NCBI RefSeq assembly: GCF_001544455.2
Contig: NZ_FCOC02000015.1
Location: forward strand, 1 to 64,000
Length of the DNA: 64,000 nt
Origin: Caballeronia sordidicola
GTDB lineage: Bacteria; Pseudomonadota; Gammaproteobacteria; Burkholderiales; Burkholderiaceae
Reading direction: 5' to 3'
Part shown: piece by piece, positions 62,716-64,000 of the stretch
Layout of the letters: the number at the start of each line of letters is the position of its first letter
Numbering within the stretch: position 1 is the first letter of the stretch
Translations under genes and position numbers: made by a program
Notes under the pieces: model-generated
What the model was told of the DNA's origin: nothing
Databases searched by the model: none
The model's input: only the letters and a program-made list of their open reading frames with translations

Positions 62716-63666
62716 ATGTCCAGTTCAAAAAACCTGCGTAAGAGCGTCGCACGCAAAGGCGCATCGACCGCGATTTTAATGCTCGTCGCCGCGCTGACTG
62801 CATGCGGTGGTAGTGGCAATGATGAAGCGTCGCGCAGCGCGAATGCTGCCGCCACGCCGCCTGACTCATCGACCACTCCCGCATCGGATTTACCATCGGC
62901 AAATGCAAACTTCTTTGACAGTATCTTTTTAGATGCCAGCGGTGCGGGCTACTATGAGTTCGGTGCGAACTATGCGAAGGGGTTTTATCCGACCGCAACT
63001 GGACGGACGCGATTGTATGTAACAGGAGACACTGACACGAATTTCAGTTTGTCCTCCACAGATATTTTTGGCCCTTATGCAGCGAATAGCGAAGATGGCT
63101 ACCTCACGGCAGAGGGTGCGTTCATGTCGATTAATGCCAGACCGAGTGATATTGGCGATAATTCGCGTATTTTTCAGCGGTTGCCACAGGGCTACCAGTT
63201 AGGCGTAAATGGTATGTCGGGTCCGCTTTATGAAATCACGCTAACCGTGAACGATGTCGCGGAAGAAGCGGTTAATTCCGTGGTGGCACGCGACGAAGCC
63301 GGCGGCAACGGCTTGACTTTACTGCTTGGGAACGACACGACAGCAATGCCCGCGGGTGCGCAGACTTATCGGCAAATTGCCAAGACCCTGGTTTCCCATG
63401 TGGCCTTCAGCGCGTTCATTAGCAATCAAGGTTTCACTTCGCTAGAACAGGCTCAGGCGAGAAACGGCGGAGTAATCCAGACGCTGGGTGGTTATCGTTA
63501 TCTTTCCTATAGCAAGCACGGCGCATTGGTTGAATACAACGGCACAATTTACGGCGGCCAAAAGTACGACGCAGGCGACGTCAACGATGCAAAACCCTCT
63601 GGCTACAACCGGATCGCAGCCGACTTCCTCGCACAGGAACAGCAAAAAATCGGATTGCCTCATTAA
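62716..63666 (+). CDS. Large predicted lipoprotein in the cdiO/bcpO position
   Basis: A 316-residue protein with signal ILMLVAALTACGGSG (lipobox LTAC, Cys near residue 30), a Ser/Thr/Pro-rich tether (about 35-65) and a globular domain of about 250 residues (NFFDSIFLDASGAGYYEFGAN; YLTAEGAFMSINARPSD; ALVEYNGTIYGGQKYDAGD). AGAGGAATAAGG precedes the ATG. In Burkholderia-type CDI loci a small lipoprotein (BcpO) lies between the immunity gene and bcpB; this gene holds that place but is several times larger. No family recognised. It may tether or tune CdiA at the outer membrane (inference). Confidence 0.75.
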   Translation: MSSSKNLRKSVARKGASTAILMLVAALTACGGSGNDEASRSANAAATPPDSSTTPASDLPSANANFFDSIFLDASGAGYYEFGANYAKGFYPTATGRTRLYVTGDTDTNFSLSSTDIFGPYAANSEDGYLTAEGAFMSINARPSDIGDNSRIFQRLPQGYQLGVNGMSGPLYEITLTVNDVAEEAVNSVVARDEAGGNGLTLLLGNDTTAMPAGAQTYRQIAKTLVSHVAFSAFISNQGFTSLEQAQARNGGVIQTLGGYRYLSYSKHGALVEYNGTIYGGQKYDAGDVNDAKPSGYNRIAADFLAQEQQKIGLPH

Positions 63667-63744
63667 ATAAGTGCAGCGTGACTAAGTGCGGCGGCGTCAT
63701 GAGCCGTTGCTGTGCGACACGCCGATTCAGGAAGCAATCTACGC

Positions 63745-64000
63745 ATGAAAATTCGCAAGAGGCTGGCGGCGCTGCCGCTCACAGCCCTGGTATCGCTCGC
63801 GTCGAACGCGCAGCACGCGCCTACGCCAGCCGATGAAGCCGCCGCCGCTCGTGCCAACGCCGAGCAGAACCAGCAAATCCAGCAGCAACGCGACGCACAG
63901 CAGCGCGACGCAACCGTGCAAGCGCCAGCAGTACGCTCGACCCTTCCAACATCCCCGGCCTTCCCGGTTTTGCCGAAGGAGGAACCGTGCTTTCGCATCG
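63745..64000 (+). CDS. cdiB: CdiB/ShlB-type outer-membrane transporter, N-terminal part (cut by window end)
   Basis: The first 85 codons of a TpsB-family gene: signal MKIRKRLAALPLTALVSLAS, a Gln/Ala-rich helix (AAAARANAEQNQQIQQQRDA) that plugs the barrel in this family, then FPVLPKEEPCFRI, the entry of the first POTRA domain. It would recognise the CdiA TPS domain and export it across the outer membrane. Order cdiA-cdiI-...-cdiB is the Burkholderia type; enteric loci have cdiB first. AGGAA at 729-733 of this 63-kb block precedes the ATG. Confidence 0.85.
   Translation, partial: MKIRKRLAALPLTALVSLASNAQHAPTPADEAAAARANAEQNQQIQQQRDAQQRDATVQAPAVRSTLPTSPAFPVLPKEEPCFRI

Overview
The window reads as a chromosomal segment of a high-GC betaproteobacterium, most likely Burkholderiaceae (Burkholderia sensu lato, e.g. 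Caballeronia/Paraburkholderia). The evidence is strong GC-rich codon use, many LysR/AraC/GntR regulators paired with small oxidoreductase or transporter operons, a monomeric NADP-isocitrate dehydrogenase, a Tat-exported phospholipase C, and a contact-dependent inhibition (CDI) locus in the Burkholderia-type order (cdiA-cdiI-...-cdiB). I saw no tRNA, rRNA, CRISPR array, phage or IS element. Taxonomy is inference from gene content.

Layout. 1-5.8 kb: an amino-acid-type ABC binding protein and permease, two DadA-like FAD oxidoreductases, an SDR and a histidine phosphatase. 5.9-11.3 kb: NmrA-like reductase with divergent LysR, AzlCD exporter with AraC regulator, acyltransferase. 11.6-20.3 kb: orphan binding protein, prfC, a small basic secreted protein, a Bcr-type efflux/quinone reductase operon with divergent LysR, GNAT, DUF3597. 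20.5-26.4 kb: phospholipase C, MarR/tautomerase unit with two matching dyads, AraC divergent to a CynX-like MFS. 26.5-36.6 kb: several SDRs, a fused dihydroxyacetone-type kinase, AraC, a chemoreceptor and an EAL-CBS-GGDEF protein. 36.8-39.0 kb: icd.

39.3-46.9 kb is a sugar-acid locus that mirrors E. coli rspA/rspB/rspR-ydfI-ydfJ: GntR regulator, hexuronate-type MFS, zinc polyol/aldonate dehydrogenase, MHS-family MFS, a ManD/RspA dehydratase with all catalytic residues, and a divergent mannonate oxidoreductase. It probably feeds L-gulonate/L-idonate or related acids towards 2-keto-3-deoxygluconate. A nine-base motif is shared by its two regulatory regions. 46.9-49.0 kb holds a CopC-like protein, a predicted outer-membrane protein, a DUF2946 protein and a DUF333 lipoprotein.

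49.4-64.0 kb is the most interesting part: a 3,716-residue CdiA adhesin/toxin with four exact-period 231-residue repeats, an overlapping two-TM immunity protein, an extra membrane protein, a displaced orphan CdiA-CT module that begins at the same DRFNRQLHP junction with its own overlapping two-TM immunity protein, a scar of older cdiA sequence, an unusually large lipoprotein in the cdiO/bcpO position, and the start of cdiB running off the window end.
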